DNA of 64,000 nt. Source: Klebsiella michiganensis (GTDB lineage: Bacteria; Pseudomonadota; Gammaproteobacteria; Enterobacterales; Enterobacteriaceae). Below are positions 33,661 to 43,236 of the stretch, one piece after another. The DNA lies in NCBI RefSeq assembly GCF_002925905.1, contig NZ_PRDB01000008.1, positions 219,120 through 283,119 on the forward strand, given 5' to 3'. The position numbers and the translations under genes were made by a program. The notes under the pieces were generated by a model that had not been told where the DNA came from, ran no database searches, and worked only from the letters and a program-made list of their open reading frames with translations. Each line of letters starts with the position of its first letter. The first letter of the stretch is position 1.

Positions 33661-35088
33661 ATGAATTCGTCTGCTGTTTCACCCGGCCGCGCCGGTTTAT
33701 TCCTTCTGTTGACCGGCCAGATGCTGCCGCTGATCGACACCTCGATCGCCAACGTCGCGCTGGACTCCATCACCCAGTCGCTGAACGCCAGCGCCACCCA
33801 GCTGGAGCTGATCGTCGCGCTGTACGGCGTCGCCTTTGCCGTTTGCCTGGCGATGGGCAGCAAGCTTGGCGATAACTATGGCCGCCGCCGTCTGTTTATG
33901 TGGGGCGTGGCGATTTTTGGCGTCGCCTCCCTGCTGTGCGGGATGGCGAACTCCATCTCCACGCTGCTGGCGGCGCGCGCGGTCCAGGGCGCCGGCGCGG
34001 CCCTGATCGTGCCGCAGATTCTCGCTACGCTGCATATCACCCTCAAAGGCACCGCCCACGCCCGGGCCATCAGCCTCTACGGCGGCATTGGCGGAATCGC
34101 CTTTATCGTCGGTCAGATGGGCGGCGGCTGGCTGGTCTCGGCGGATATCGCCGGTTTAGGCTGGCGAAATGCCTTCTTTATTAACGTGCCGATCTGCCTG
34201 CTGGTGCTGGCCTTCAGCCCGCGATACGTCCCGGAGACCCGGCGCGAAGCGCATTCGCGCATCGACTGGCAGGGCACCTTCAGCCTTGCGCTAATCCTCT
34301 GCTGCCTGCTGTTTCCGATGGCGCTGGGGCCGGAGCTGCACTGGCCGTGGACGCTGCAGCTGATATTAGCTGCGGTGCTGCCGCTGCTGGTCTGGATGCG
34401 GGCCAGCGCGCTGAGCAAACAGCAGCGCGGCGAGCAGCCGCTATTGCCGCCTCGCCTGCTGAAGCTCACCAGCATTCGCTTTGGCATGGCCATCGCCCTG
34501 CTCTTTTTCAGCGCCTGGTCCGGGTTTATGTTCTGCATGGCGCTGACCATGCAGGCCGGTCTGGGGATGGCGCCGTGGCAGTCCGGCAACAGCTTTATCG
34601 CGCTCGGCGTGGCCTACTTCATCTCCGCGCTGTACGCGCCGAAGCTGATTGCCCGCTACAGCATGGGGCGCATTTTGCTGACCGGCCTGTCGGTGCAGAT
34701 TGTCGGCCTGCTGCTGCTGAGCGCGACCTTTTATCGCCTTGGTATCCACACCACCACCCTGGCGCTGGTCCCCTCCACGGCGCTTATCGGCTACGGGCAG
34801 GCGCTGATCGTCAACAGCTTTTACCGTATCGGGATGCGCGATATCAGCGCCTGCGACGCCGGGGCCGGGAGCGCGATTCTCAGCACTCTGCAGCAGGCGA
34901 CGCTGGGCCTGGGCCCGGCAATTCTCGGGTCGCTATTCTTAACCCTTGCCCAGCGCAGCGGCGGCGACTATCCGCGGGCGCTGATCGATTTCCTGGCGGT
35001 GGAAGTGGTGATGATGCTGGTACTGGGCGCCATCGCGCTGTGGCTACGCCATCACCTTAACGTCCGTCCGGCGGTAGCGACCCCATAA
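33661..35088 (+). CDS. MFS drug/H+ antiporter (DHA2, 14-TMS type)
   Basis: 475-residue inner-membrane transporter with the DHA2 signatures: motif D1 near residue 20 ([17 protein letters not shown]) and motif A ([17 protein letters not shown]) at about 70-86. Motif C-like residues follow ([19 protein letters not shown]). About 13-14 hydrophobic segments are present. The start at 33661 follows GGAGAGAT; the Met at 33640 has no ribosome site. It likely exports toxic organic compounds. Regulation by the divergent XRE/MmyB gene is inferred. Confidence 0.88.
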   Translation: MNSSAVSPGRAGLFLLLTGQMLPLIDTSIANVALDSITQSLNASATQLELIVALYGVAFAVCLAMGSKLGDNYGRRRLFMWGVAIFGVASLLCGMANSISTLLAARAVQGAGAALIVPQILATLHITLKGTAHARAISLYGGIGGIAFIVGQMGGGWLVSADIAGLGWRNAFFINVPICLLVLAFSPRYVPETRREAHSRIDWQGTFSLALILCCLLFPMALGPELHWPWTLQLILAAVLPLLVWMRASALSKQQRGEQPLLPPRLLKLTSIRFGMAIALLFFSAWSGFMFCMALTMQAGLGMAPWQSGNSFIALGVAYFISALYAPKLIARYSMGRILLTGLSVQIVGLLLLSATFYRLGIHTTTLALVPSTALIGYGQALIVNSFYRIGMRDISACDAGAGSAILSTLQQATLGLGPAILGSLFLTLAQRSGGDYPRALIDFLAVEVVMMLVLGAIALWLRHHLNVRPAVATP

Positions 35089-35165
35089 TTCACAACGGCG
35101 TAACCTGCGATTTGCATAATAGACATCCAGCGGTCATCATAACCGCTGGATGTAAAGGAGACGTT

Positions 35166-36410
35166 ATGCAGGAATTCATATCGCAAATCGCCGCATTAGG
35201 CATCAAAATTACCCCCACCACCTCACTCATTATTATCTTCGGCATTATTTTTCTGACGGCGATTGTCGTTCATCTTATTCTGCACAAAGTGGTGCTGCGC
35301 ACCTTCGAAAAGCGGGCGAAGGCCAGTAGCCACCTGTGGCTGCAAATTATTACCCAGAACAAACTGTTTCATCGTCTGGCCTTCACCCTGCAGGGGATTA
35401 TCGTCAACGTGCAGGCGGTGTTGTGGCTGCAAAAAGGCAGCGAGGCCGCGGAAATACTCACCACCTGCGCGCAGCTGTGGGTGATGATCTACGCGATGCT
35501 ATCCTTCTTTTCGCTGCTGGACGTGGTGTTCAATTTATCGCAGAAATTCGCCACCGCTTCTCAGCTGCCGCTTAAAGGGATATTTCAGGGTATTAAGCTG
35601 GTCTGCGCGATTATTGTCGGCATTCTGGTTATCTCCTTACTGATTGGCCAGTCGCCGGCGATTCTGATTAGCGGACTCGGCGCGATGGCCGCGGTACTGA
35701 TGCTGGTATTCAAAGATCCTATTCTTGGCCTGGTGGCGGGAATTCAGCTCTCCGCCAACGATATGCTCAAGCTCGGCGACTGGCTGGAGATGCCAAAATA
35801 TGGCGCCGATGGCGCGGTGATTGACATCGGCCTGACCACGGTGAAGGTACGCAACTGGGATAACACCATCACCACCATTCCAACCTGGTCGCTGGTTTCC
35901 GACTCGTTTAAAAACTGGAGCGGTATGTCGGCATCCGGCGGTCGCCGCATTAAGCGCAGCCTGAATATCGATACCACCAGCATTCATTTTCTTGATGAAC
36001 AGGAGCAGCAGCGCTTAATTCAGGCCAGGCTGCTGAAGCCGTATATGGATTCACGTCATCAGGAAATCAGCCTGTGGAACCAGCAGAACGCCGCCGATCA
36101 ATCGATATTGAATCAGCGCAGGATGACCAATATCGGCACCTTCCGCGCCTATTTGCAGGAGTATTTGCGTAATCATCCGCGCATCCGCAAAGATATGACG
36201 CTGATGGTGCGCCAGCTGGCGCCGGACGCCAGCGGCCTGCCGATTGAGATTTACTGCTTCACCAACACCGTGGTGTGGGCGGAATATGAAAGCATTCAGG
36301 CGGATATATTCGATCACGTCTATGCCGTGGTTGACGAATTCGGCCTGCGTATCCATCAGTCCCCTACCGGTAACGACATTCGTTCGCTGGCGGGCGCGGT
36401 GTCTCAGTAA
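35166..36410 (+). CDS. ybdG: YbdG, miniconductance mechanosensitive channel (MscS family)
   Basis: 414 residues, matching E. coli YbdG/MscM (415). About five membrane helices are followed by the MscS core with Gly/Ala-rich pore helix ([18 protein letters not shown], near 165-182) and the beta domain ([35 protein letters not shown]). It gates ions on hypo-osmotic shock. The ATG at 35166 follows AAGGAG; an in-frame Met at 35112 lacks a site. It converges with the LacI-family gene, leaving only 5 bp between stops. Confidence 0.94.
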   Translation: MQEFISQIAALGIKITPTTSLIIIFGIIFLTAIVVHLILHKVVLRTFEKRAKASSHLWLQIITQNKLFHRLAFTLQGIIVNVQAVLWLQKGSEAAEILTTCAQLWVMIYAMLSFFSLLDVVFNLSQKFATASQLPLKGIFQGIKLVCAIIVGILVISLLIGQSPAILISGLGAMAAVLMLVFKDPILGLVAGIQLSANDMLKLGDWLEMPKYGADGAVIDIGLTTVKVRNWDNTITTIPTWSLVSDSFKNWSGMSASGGRRIKRSLNIDTTSIHFLDEQEQQRLIQARLLKPYMDSRHQEISLWNQQNAADQSILNQRRMTNIGTFRAYLQEYLRNHPRIRKDMTLMVRQLAPDASGLPIEIYCFTNTVVWAEYESIQADIFDHVYAVVDEFGLRIHQSPTGNDIRSLAGAVSQ

Positions 36411-36415
36411 TATCC

Positions 36416-37396
36416 TCAGGCACTGGCGCGGGAAATGACGCGCCAGTCCATCATCACCCGCTCGACCGCGGCGTCGGGATTGTCGATTCTTTTCATCAGC
36501 AGCGTGACCGCCGTACGGCCAATCTCGCGCGAAGGCTGTTCCACGGTGGTCAGCTGCGGCGATACCACTTCAGCCAGTTCGGTGCCATCAAAACCGACCA
36601 CCGCAATATCTTCCGGCACCCGCATTCCGGCCTGAGCGATAGCCCGCAGCGCGCCCGCCGCCAGCGAATCAGAGACGGCAAACACCGCGTCCGGCTGCTC
36701 TTCCTGCGCCAGCAGCGTCTCCATCGCCTGTTTACCGGCCGCGGCGCTCAGATCGCTGGCGTAGATCACCTGTTGATACGCCAGTTCGCGAACGTGCAAA
36801 ACGCTTTTATAGCCGCGCTCGCGCAGGCGCGAGTAGCGATAGCTGAGATCGTGGTTGATTAAAGCAATGCGTTTACGCCCGCCGTCAACCAGCCGGGAAA
36901 CGGCGCCCTGCGCCGCGTCGACGTCGTTGATGCCGACGCAGGAGATGCTGCCGTTATCGGCATATTCCGCGCACTGCACCCAGGGCGCGTCGCCGATCAT
37001 GGTGGTGAGTTCCGGCAGGCTGGAGAGCGCGTTCATGGTGATGATACCGTCGACCATTTTGCCGGAGAGCAGCTGCAGCCCCGAGGTTGAACGGGCTAAA
37101 TCCGAACCTGAATTACACAGCAGGATCCGGTAGCCGTTCTTTTCCGCCTCTTCTTCAATGCCCTTGACCACCTCGGCGCAAAAGGGGTTGGCGATATTAG
37201 AGACCATCACCAGAATCATATTGCTGCGGGCCGTTCGCAGCTGGCGGGCCAGCAAATTCGGCTGGTAGTTACTCTCTTTGATCGCCTGCAGCACACGTTC
37301 GCGATTCTTCGCTTTAACGGTATCGCTGTTATTCAATACCCGCGATACCGTCGCCACCGAGACGCCCGCCAGGCGAGCGATTTTCTGAATTGACAT
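36416..37396 (-). CDS. LacI/GalR-family transcriptional regulator
   Basis: 326 residues. The DNA-binding headpiece occupies 1-50 (IQKIARLAGVSVATVSRVLNN with a typical hinge helix Tyr-Gln-Pro-Asn-Leu-Leu-Ala-Arg). A periplasmic-binding-protein-like sensor domain fills 60-326. The recognition helix contains Ser-Val-Ala-Thr-Val-Ser-Arg as in GalR, which binds GTAAnCGnTTAC. Two GTAATCGATTAC palindromes occur 13 kb away (50691-50733) before a sugar-type operon, which makes this a candidate regulator of that operon. No such palindrome is seen beside its own start. Confidence 0.85.
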   Translation of the reverse strand: MSIQKIARLAGVSVATVSRVLNNSDTVKAKNRERVLQAIKESNYQPNLLARQLRTARSNMILVMVSNIANPFCAEVVKGIEEEAEKNGYRILLCNSGSDLARSTSGLQLLSGKMVDGIITMNALSSLPELTTMIGDAPWVQCAEYADNGSISCVGINDVDAAQGAVSRLVDGGRKRIALINHDLSYRYSRLRERGYKSVLHVRELAYQQVIYASDLSAAAGKQAMETLLAQEEQPDAVFAVSDSLAAGALRAIAQAGMRVPEDIAVVGFDGTELAEVVSPQLTTVEQPSREIGRTAVTLLMKRIDNPDAAVERVMMDWRVISRASA

Positions 37397-37598
37397 AGAG
37401 GCTGCACTTCCCGCATAGACGTTATATTTCGCAGGCTATCATAAATGAGCCCCGCCTGCGCCGTCAGCAGGTTTTGCGATAATCGACGGGATTGATTAGC
37501 ACGCTAAGGTCGCTATCATGATAGCGCCGGCGTTGTTTCGCGAGAGATGAAACGTACGCCGGCCGTTGAACATCATCGGCATATAACTGGGGTATCTC
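37397..37598. promoter_or_regulatory. divergent promoter region, LacI-family gene / Nudix gene
   Basis: 202 bp. It contains a long imperfect inverted repeat near 37527-37565 (GCGCCGGCGTTGTTTC ... GAAACGTACGCCGGC), just upstream of the Nudix leader, that could fold in RNA or serve as an operator. GGGG lies before the TTG start at 37599. Confidence 0.4.
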
Positions 37599-38006
37599 TT
37601 GAACACAATAAAAAATATTCATATCGCGGCGGCAGTGATCGCCGACGGCCAAGGACGCTGTCTTTTAGTACGCAAACGAGGGACTGAGTACTTTATGCAG
37701 CCCGGTGGAAAACCTGAAATCGGGGAAGCCCCGGAAGCGGCGCTGATCCGCGAGCTCGAAGAGGAGCTCAACTTCATCGTCTCACCTGAAGAACTGGTCC
37801 CGTTAGGCCGCTTCACCGATACGGCGGCAAACGAGCCGGGCCATACGGTCTCGGCGGATATCTTTCAGATAGCCACCAACAGAGCGAGCTTTACACCGAC
37901 GGCAGAAATAGAAGAAGTTATCTGGTATACGCCGGGCCAGGATCGGCATATTAAGCTTGCTCCTCTTACCGAGAATCACCTGCTTCCTCTGCTGAAAGGG
38001 GCGTAA
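37599..38006 (+). CDS. Nudix hydrolase
   Basis: 135 residues with the Nudix box at about 37-60 (Gly-x5-Glu-x7-Arg-Glu-Leu-x-Glu-Glu). The penultimate glycine of the motif is Asn here (Leu-Asn-Phe). Such enzymes hydrolyse nucleoside diphosphate-X substrates in the cytoplasm with Mg2+. The start is TTG (37599), preceded by GGGG about seven bases earlier; no ATG occurs before residue 29. Substrate unknown. It stands alone between the LacI-family gene and the pilus islet. Confidence 0.82.
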   Translation: MNTIKNIHIAAAVIADGQGRCLLVRKRGTEYFMQPGGKPEIGEAPEAALIRELEEELNFIVSPEELVPLGRFTDTAANEPGHTVSADIFQIATNRASFTPTAEIEEVIWYTPGQDRHIKLAPLTENHLLPLLKGA

Positions 38007-38453
38007 GCGCCCGGGGCGCATCGAAAGTATTGGCTAATTTGTCTGCACATTCACGCTGCCATCGTCCCGGTGGCGCTACGGCGGCCTGCAGGCAGAGCCC
38101 GTTCAGGCTGCAGCGCCCCGTCTCTCCGAGAAGCATTTGTCCGCTTCTTCCGGTTAAGATTTAGCACATCCTTCTGATTCGCTCCTTTTCAAGCGCCGAC
38201 GCGTTTTAGTTCTTAAAAACGCCCTGTTTTGTACGCCAGATCATATTTCGCCAGACGGTCCTTTCCCCCACAATCCAAAATATCGCAACTTTCCCTTACA
38301 AAAAACAGGTGATTACAGAATAAACACCACAGAATAAAACAAAACAAAAACACAAAATTAACAAACGGCGATGAGATAGCATTTTTTTTGACTTATTGTG
38401 CTGTTTTTTTTTAACCAATTCTCCCCCATTCAGCCAGAAAATTCCTGGTCACC
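38007..38453. other. non-coding left edge of pilus islet
   Basis: About 450 bp with no plausible gene. The first 150 bp are GC-rich like the backbone, then base composition drops sharply. From 38280 the sequence is A-rich (repeated AAAACAAAAACAC) and includes T-runs of eight (near 38392) and nine (38404-38412). This is consistent with imported AT-rich, H-NS-type DNA. Confidence 0.5.
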
Positions 38454-38567
38454 ATGGATAATTCTTAAGGAGCGATCGACATAAAATCCTGCACCTTAAG
38501 ATTTTTCTTATTCAGAATAGTAGGTTAGTATCAATCCAGTCAATTTCAGCCCTTAAGAATTTACACA
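38454..38567. promoter_or_regulatory. three RcsAB-box-like sites upstream of pilus regulator
   Basis: Compared with the RcsAB consensus TaAGaatatTCctA: TAAGATTTTTCTTA at 38497-38510 (plus strand, about 11 of 14), TAAGAATTATCCAT on the minus strand at 38454-38467 (about 10 of 14), and TAAGAATTTACACA at 38554-38567 (about 10 of 14). In E. coli the ECP/Mat regulator promoter is controlled by RcsB, so a similar input here is plausible. AT-rich DNA makes chance matches possible. Confidence 0.4.
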
Positions 38568-38681
38568 TTTTTCATCTATATAACTCTCCAGAAATTAAAG
38601 TTGTCACATTTATTAACTAGCCATAATATAGCCACATCATTGAACGATAGGGTAATACAATATAGGGAAATAAATCGACAT

Positions 38682-39299
38682 ATGGCTCCACAGAAATATG
38701 AGAAGGTATACTGCATAAGCTGTCAGTATCAATGCGAAATCTATCCACGACCTACGATAAAATCGATTAACTGCATTGAAACTCGCTATTGCGTATGGCC
38801 CGATAAAAACATCTATTTAAAAAATGGTGTGCATTGTTTTTTAATTAACAAGCACTACAACTTCTCTAATTCTGGATTTATTTTTGTTGATTTTTCTCGC
38901 TACAACATCAGATTATTCACCAATGATAAATGGATTGAATATCTGATCAAAACAGGGTTGCGGATAGTGTTGATTGCCGACAGGTTAGCGCAGCCGCTGG
39001 CGCTGTTCTGGAAACACCGCTGTCAGCAGATAGTTTCGATTATCAACACCAGCGATACCCGAGACGAGATTGAAAAGAAAATACAGCTTTCGTTTCTCGG
39101 TCAAAGAGATGGTCGAGGTTACCGCCAAAAACTCAGCGACCAGGAAGTGCTGGTTCTCGATCTTTTACTCGCAGAAAAGTCGGTTAAGCAAATAGCCAAC
39201 GAATTGCAGATGGCAGAAAAAAGGATCTACGCAATCAAGCTCAGCTTGCAGAATAAGATGGGAGGCAGAGGGAAGTTAAACATTATTCTATCTGGATAA
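38682..39299 (+). CDS. LuxR-type pilus regulator with N-terminal Cys cluster (EcpR-like), upstream
   Basis: 205 residues from ATG 38682. This start is chosen because the protein then lines up residue for residue with the paired regulator at 45541; a TTG at 38601 would add 27 unmatched residues. The N-terminus has Cys11-x2-Cys14-x3-Cys18-x12-Cys31, plus Cys37, then Val-Trp-Pro-Asp-Lys-Asn. A receiver-like middle region follows and a LuxR helix-turn-helix closes it (about 143-195, KQIANELQMAEKRIYAIKL). It precedes the pilus operon on the same strand. Base composition is markedly AT-rich. Activation of the pilin promoter (39300-39369) is inferred by analogy with EcpR; metal or Fe-S binding by the cysteines is a hypothesis. 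Confidence 0.75.
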   Translation: MAPQKYEKVYCISCQYQCEIYPRPTIKSINCIETRYCVWPDKNIYLKNGVHCFLINKHYNFSNSGFIFVDFSRYNIRLFTNDKWIEYLIKTGLRIVLIADRLAQPLALFWKHRCQQIVSIINTSDTRDEIEKKIQLSFLGQRDGRGYRQKLSDQEVLVLDLLLAEKSVKQIANELQMAEKRIYAIKLSLQNKMGGRGKLNIILSG

Positions 39300-39369
39300 A
39301 GTCATTATCAGTATTTGTAGCAATAACTCCATAAATGGAACTAACTTAATTATTCTCAGGAAATTTAAA

Positions 39370-39948
39370 ATGAAAAAAATCGTATTAGCGGGTGTTGTGG
39401 CTGCGGCTCTTATCTCTTCCAACGCAATGGCTGACGTGACCACTTCCGCCACTGCAAGCTGGGATGCAAGCGCAACTAAAGACACCACCAGCGCGCTGGT
39501 TGTCACTCCGCTGAAATCCCTGAACTTCCAGTACGCTGAAGGGATTGAAGCGTTTAACGCCCAGAAAGGCGCTTTTGACATCACCATCCAGGGCCAGTCT
39601 GGCGCGACCGACTTCACGCTGACCTCTCAGATCGTCAGCAACACCCTGAGCCGTACCACTGATGCCTCTACTCTGGCCGTCGGTGTGAGCTGGAACGGCA
39701 ACGCGCTGAACAAAACCACCCCGGTAACGATGATTGATACCGCCAACAACATCTCCGCGGGTCTGGATGCGCTGGCTGTCGCTACCGCCTTCGCAGGCGC
39801 CGATCGCGTCAGCACTCAGGGTTCCTTCGATTTCACTGTCGACTCCGCGACTTCTGACGGCAGCACCGCCGCTGAGTTCAAAGATTTAACCGACGGTTAC
39901 TGGAGCGGCGACGTTCGCGTTCAGTTCAACGCGGTCTGGACTATCTAA
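39370..39948 (+). CDS. ECP-like major pilin (EcpA family)
   Basis: 192 residues, with a signal peptide (1-21, Ser-Ser-Asn-Ala-Met-Ala) and a mature part that resembles E. coli common pilus subunit EcpA. Shared phrases include KDTTSALVVTPLKSLNFQYA (near 38-57), 'MIDTANNISAG', and the C-terminal 'GYWSGDVRVQFNAVWTI'. No cysteines, as expected for this alternate chaperone-usher class. It is the first gene of a five-gene operon, followed by a strong hairpin that should raise its expression above that of later genes. The gene is less AT-rich than the regulator before it. Confidence 0.9.
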   Translation: MKKIVLAGVVAAALISSNAMADVTTSATASWDASATKDTTSALVVTPLKSLNFQYAEGIEAFNAQKGAFDITIQGQSGATDFTLTSQIVSNTLSRTTDASTLAVGVSWNGNALNKTTPVTMIDTANNISAGLDALAVATAFAGADRVSTQGSFDFTVDSATSDGSTAAEFKDLTDGYWSGDVRVQFNAVWTI

Positions 39949-39979
39949 TCAGGTGTAGCCAACACCTGTCCGGTATGAC

Positions 39980-39999
39980 AAGGAGGCTTCGGCCTCCTT
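39980..39999 (+). terminator. pilin-chaperone intergenic hairpin (partial terminator or mRNA stabiliser)
   Basis: AAGGAGGC-TTCG-GCCTCCTT, an eight-base perfect stem closed by a stable TTCG loop. It lies 31 bp after the pilin stop and 13 bp before the chaperone start. No T-run follows, so it more likely protects the pilin mRNA end or only partly stops transcription. That fits the high pilin-to-usher ratio such operons need. Confidence 0.7.
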
Positions 40000-40012
40000 A
40001 TAAGGATGCGCC

Positions 40013-40690
40013 ATGAAACTGAATCCATTATTACTCTCTCTCTTCTTATTCACCGTGACGCCCTCCTCCCATGCAATTAATGTCGGAGACGTCACCTCAA
40101 TAATGGGGCCGGATGCCTCGACTCTGGCAAAAGAAATCATTAATACCACCGATACGGCGCGTTACGTTAGCGTCAGCGTGGAGCGTATTTCATCGCCTAT
40201 GGCCGGCGGCACTGTTATCCCGATGGCGAGCAGATCGGAATTATTATCAACGCCAGCCAGCCTGATATTACCCGGAAATGCCAAAGAGAACTTTCGTTTT
40301 TTTTACAAAGGACCTCAGGACAACCAGGAACGTTATTACCGCATATCCTGGACCGATGAGCCTGTGACCGAGTTCGAAGCCAGTAAAAAGAAAAAACAGG
40401 GTGAGGCAACGACCTCTGCCATTATTGGTACCATTCTGGTGGTCGCGCCGCGTGAAGAAAGATTTGACTATCGTCGCGATAATGACACGGTGACCAATAC
40501 CGGCAACGCTTCATTCCGCGTTATCTCCTACGGGCCCTGTCGTGATAAAGCGAAGGATGAGGGTCAAGGCTGCCGTGAACGCTATTATGTCATGCCTGGT
40601 GTCAGCGTAAAAATAAAGCATACCGATCTCACCAACAAAAAAACGCGAATTGGAATATGGCACGGTGAGCAATATATAAATGTAAACTGA
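40013..40690 (+). CDS. ECP-like periplasmic pilus chaperone (EcpB family)
   Basis: 225 residues with a signal peptide (1-21). It shares with EcpB the opening 'INVGDVTSIMGPDASTLAKEI' pattern, the central FRFFYKGPQDNQERYYRISW (near 93-112) and 'IGTILVVAPREERFDY'. Two Cys (Gly-Pro-Cys ... Gly-Cys) near residues 178-190 could form a disulfide. It delivers pilin subunits to the usher. AAGGA precedes the start. Confidence 0.9.
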   Translation: MKLNPLLLSLFLFTVTPSSHAINVGDVTSIMGPDASTLAKEIINTTDTARYVSVSVERISSPMAGGTVIPMASRSELLSTPASLILPGNAKENFRFFYKGPQDNQERYYRISWTDEPVTEFEASKKKKQGEATTSAIIGTILVVAPREERFDYRRDNDTVTNTGNASFRVISYGPCRDKAKDEGQGCRERYYVMPGVSVKIKHTDLTNKKTRIGIWHGEQYINVN

Positions 40691-40698
40691 GTAACATT

Positions 40699-43236
40699 AT
40701 GGATAATCTTGGTTATGTCAAAGGGACGTTGTTCGCTGGGTTATTGCTTACGGTAAACCAGGGTTGGGCAGCTAATGCTACAGCGCCAGTTAAAGTCAGT
40801 AACTATGTTATTCCTTCGGTATTTGCTAACGCGTTATATCAGGGCATGTCGGTCCCTGTTTTTATTCGTTATGAAGGCGATAATAGTACCCAACGCAGCC
40901 AGCAAAAAATCGCTGATGCCATCCTTACCATCAAGGATAATGAGTTTCGCCTGAACCAGATCACCCTCAGCGATCTCCCAGAGCGAACTGAACTATCGCC
41001 GCAAATAAAATCGCTGATTAACGAGATGCAGGACAAAAGCATCGGCGACGGTCAGCGCGTTTATATCAACAAAGACGCCTCGCTATCACTCGATACGCGT
41101 TCATTTTATCTTGAATTGACGGTTAACCGGGAGGCCATGCAGGCCGCTATTTTGCCGCGTACCAACGTACTTGGAGAATCCACTGCGCAGGACCTCTCCA
41201 GCGTACTGAATTACTCCATGGGAAGCTATTACAACAAATATGAGAATACCGATAGCGCAAGTAGCTACCTGACGCTGGACAATACCTGGTCGCTGCGCGA
41301 GCACCATCTGAACTTCAACGGTTCTCTGTACGGTATTGGTACCAGCAATCAGCAGAGCAAACTGTATCGCTCGATGTACGAACGTGACTATCAGGGGCGC
41401 CGCCTGGCGATGGGGATGGTGGATACCTGGAATCTGCAATCGATCGCCAGCATGAGCGCCCTGAACTCCAGCCGCATTTACGGCATCAGCTATGGCAATA
41501 AAAGCAGTTCACAAACGCAAGACAACACGCTTGCTCTGGTGCCCGTAACGGTGTTCCTGCCGGCCGCCGGTGAAGTGCACGTTTACCGTGACGGTAAACT
41601 GCTCAGCATTCAAAACTTCTCCATGGGCAGCTACGAACTGGATACGTCGCGCCTGCCGTTTGGCATCTATAACGTTGATATACAGGTGGTCGTTAACGGG
41701 CGCGTGGTCAGCAGCCGGACGGCGAACATCAATAAAACGTTCGCCCGAAAATCGAGCGTCACCGGCGATCTCTCATGGCAAACCTTCGCGGGCAGCCTCG
41801 AATACAACAAGATGGACTATCGCCACAACTACAACATCAATTATGGCACACGGAATACGTGGATTGCCGGGGTCGCCGCTGCAACCAGCCAACCCTGGCT
41901 TTCCGGCGTGAATCTGAAAACCACGCTCTACGGTTTTGACAATAACGGCGTCAATGAAACGGAAGCGAACGTTATTTTCAACAACTCGTTCAGCTTTAAC
42001 CAGCAGGGTCTGCTCGCTACCGACGGCAGCTGGCAGAGTACCTCCACCTTCAATATGAGTTTACCGGATGGGTACGGCAGCCTGTGGGGGTCGCGCCAGT
42101 ATGGTTCTATCGGTAACGCGCTGCCCATGCAGCAGAACGACTATTTTACCGTAGGCGCTAACGCTAACCTGCGCAAAATAGCGCCGTTCCTCGGTACGCT
42201 GAGCGTCAGCCGAACCAATAATAAATATACCGGAAGCACCTATACCAACGTCGATTACGATCAATCGCTGTTAGCCAATCGCTATGCGACGATTTCTCTG
42301 CGCGCCGGTATTCAGAATTATCAGTACAACAACCACGAAAATCTGCGCGATAAGTACGTCAATATTGATATCTCTATCCCCTTCTCTACCTGGCTTAGCA
42401 CCGGGGTGTCCAGCCAGAACGGAAACATGCTGGCGAACGCCACGCTGCGCAAAAGCTTCGACAACAGCGCCATTACCCAGGTGGGGGCATCGGTTTCGAA
42501 ACAAATTAAACAGAATAAAAATGACGATAGCAGCTATCGCGCCGACGATTACGCAACCAATGGTTACGTCAGCTATGACACCAAATATAACGCCGGCACC
42601 GTCTCCGTCAGCCGCTCATCGCAGCACAGCTCAAACTACAGCCTGAGCTCGCAGGGCAGCGTGGCCTGGACGCAAAAAAATATCTATGCCGGAAAAGGTA
42701 CCCAAACCGCAGGCCTGGTGGTGAATACCAATTTCAGCGGCAAGGGCCGGATGATGGCGCAGATCAACGGTCAAAGCTATCCCCTCACCGGCAAAAGCAA
42801 CTTCATCAGCCTTCCGCCTTACGCGGAATATAAGGTGGAGCTGATGAACGACAAAAACTCAGAAGACAGCGTCGACATCGTTACCGACCGCCGCAGCAAA
42901 GTCGTGCTCTATCCGGGCAACGTCAGCGTGATTAATCCGGAAGTCAAACAGCTGGTCACCGTATTTGGCCGGGTGAAAGACCGTCGCGGCGGTTACTACG
43001 CCAACGCCGATATTCATAACCACATTGGTAAAACCCGAACCGACGAACTCGGTGAGTTCGCCATGGACGTCGATAAGCGTTATCCAGTGATTACCCTGGT
43101 GGATAAATTCGGCGGCATTTGCGAAGTGGATCTGGATCTGAATGAAGCGAAAGGCGCCGTGTGGGTCGGGGAGATTCCTTGTGAGATCCAACAACAAACG
43201 GCATCAGTGACTGGAGATGTTAAGAATGTCTATTAA
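40699..43236 (+). CDS. ECP-like outer-membrane usher (EcpC family)
   Basis: 845 residues; signal peptide 1-24 (Gln-Gly-Trp-Ala-Ala). N-terminal chaperone-binding domain, a long beta-barrel rich in Asn/Ser/Tyr, and C-terminal plug-like beta domains (VTVFGRVKDRRGGYY near 751-765). The order and size fit the usher of alpha-type (CFA/I, ECP) alternate pili rather than classical type 1 ushers. It overlaps the adhesin gene by 11 bp. No frameshift seen, so the machine looks complete. Confidence 0.9.
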   Translation: MDNLGYVKGTLFAGLLLTVNQGWAANATAPVKVSNYVIPSVFANALYQGMSVPVFIRYEGDNSTQRSQQKIADAILTIKDNEFRLNQITLSDLPERTELSPQIKSLINEMQDKSIGDGQRVYINKDASLSLDTRSFYLELTVNREAMQAAILPRTNVLGESTAQDLSSVLNYSMGSYYNKYENTDSASSYLTLDNTWSLREHHLNFNGSLYGIGTSNQQSKLYRSMYERDYQGRRLAMGMVDTWNLQSIASMSALNSSRIYGISYGNKSSSQTQDNTLALVPVTVFLPAAGEVHVYRDGKLLSIQNFSMGSYELDTSRLPFGIYNVDIQVVVNGRVVSSRTANINKTFARKSSVTGDLSWQTFAGSLEYNKMDYRHNYNINYGTRNTWIAGVAAATSQPWLSGVNLKTTLYGFDNNGVNETEANVIFNNSFSFNQQGLLATDGSWQSTSTFNMSLPDGYGSLWGSRQYGSIGNALPMQQNDYFTVGANANLRKIAPFLGTLSVSRTNNKYTGSTYTNVDYDQSLLANRYATISLRAGIQNYQYNNHENLRDKYVNIDISIPFSTWLSTGVSSQNGNMLANATLRKSFDNSAITQVGASVSKQIKQNKNDDSSYRADDYATNGYVSYDTKYNAGTVSVSRSSQHSSNYSLSSQGSVAWTQKNIYAGKGTQTAGLVVNTNFSGKGRMMAQINGQSYPLTGKSNFISLPPYAEYKVELMNDKNSEDSVDIVTDRRSKVVLYPGNVSVINPEVKQLVTVFGRVKDRRGGYYANADIHNHIGKTRTDELGEFAMDVDKRYPVITLVDKFGGICEVDLDLNEAKGAVWVGEIPCEIQQQTASVTGDVKNVY

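Noticed and set aside
37527..37565. Long inverted repeat before the Nudix gene considered as a riboswitch or terminator
   Set aside because: Imperfect stem with no T-run and no recognised aptamer features; kept only as part of the intergenic note.
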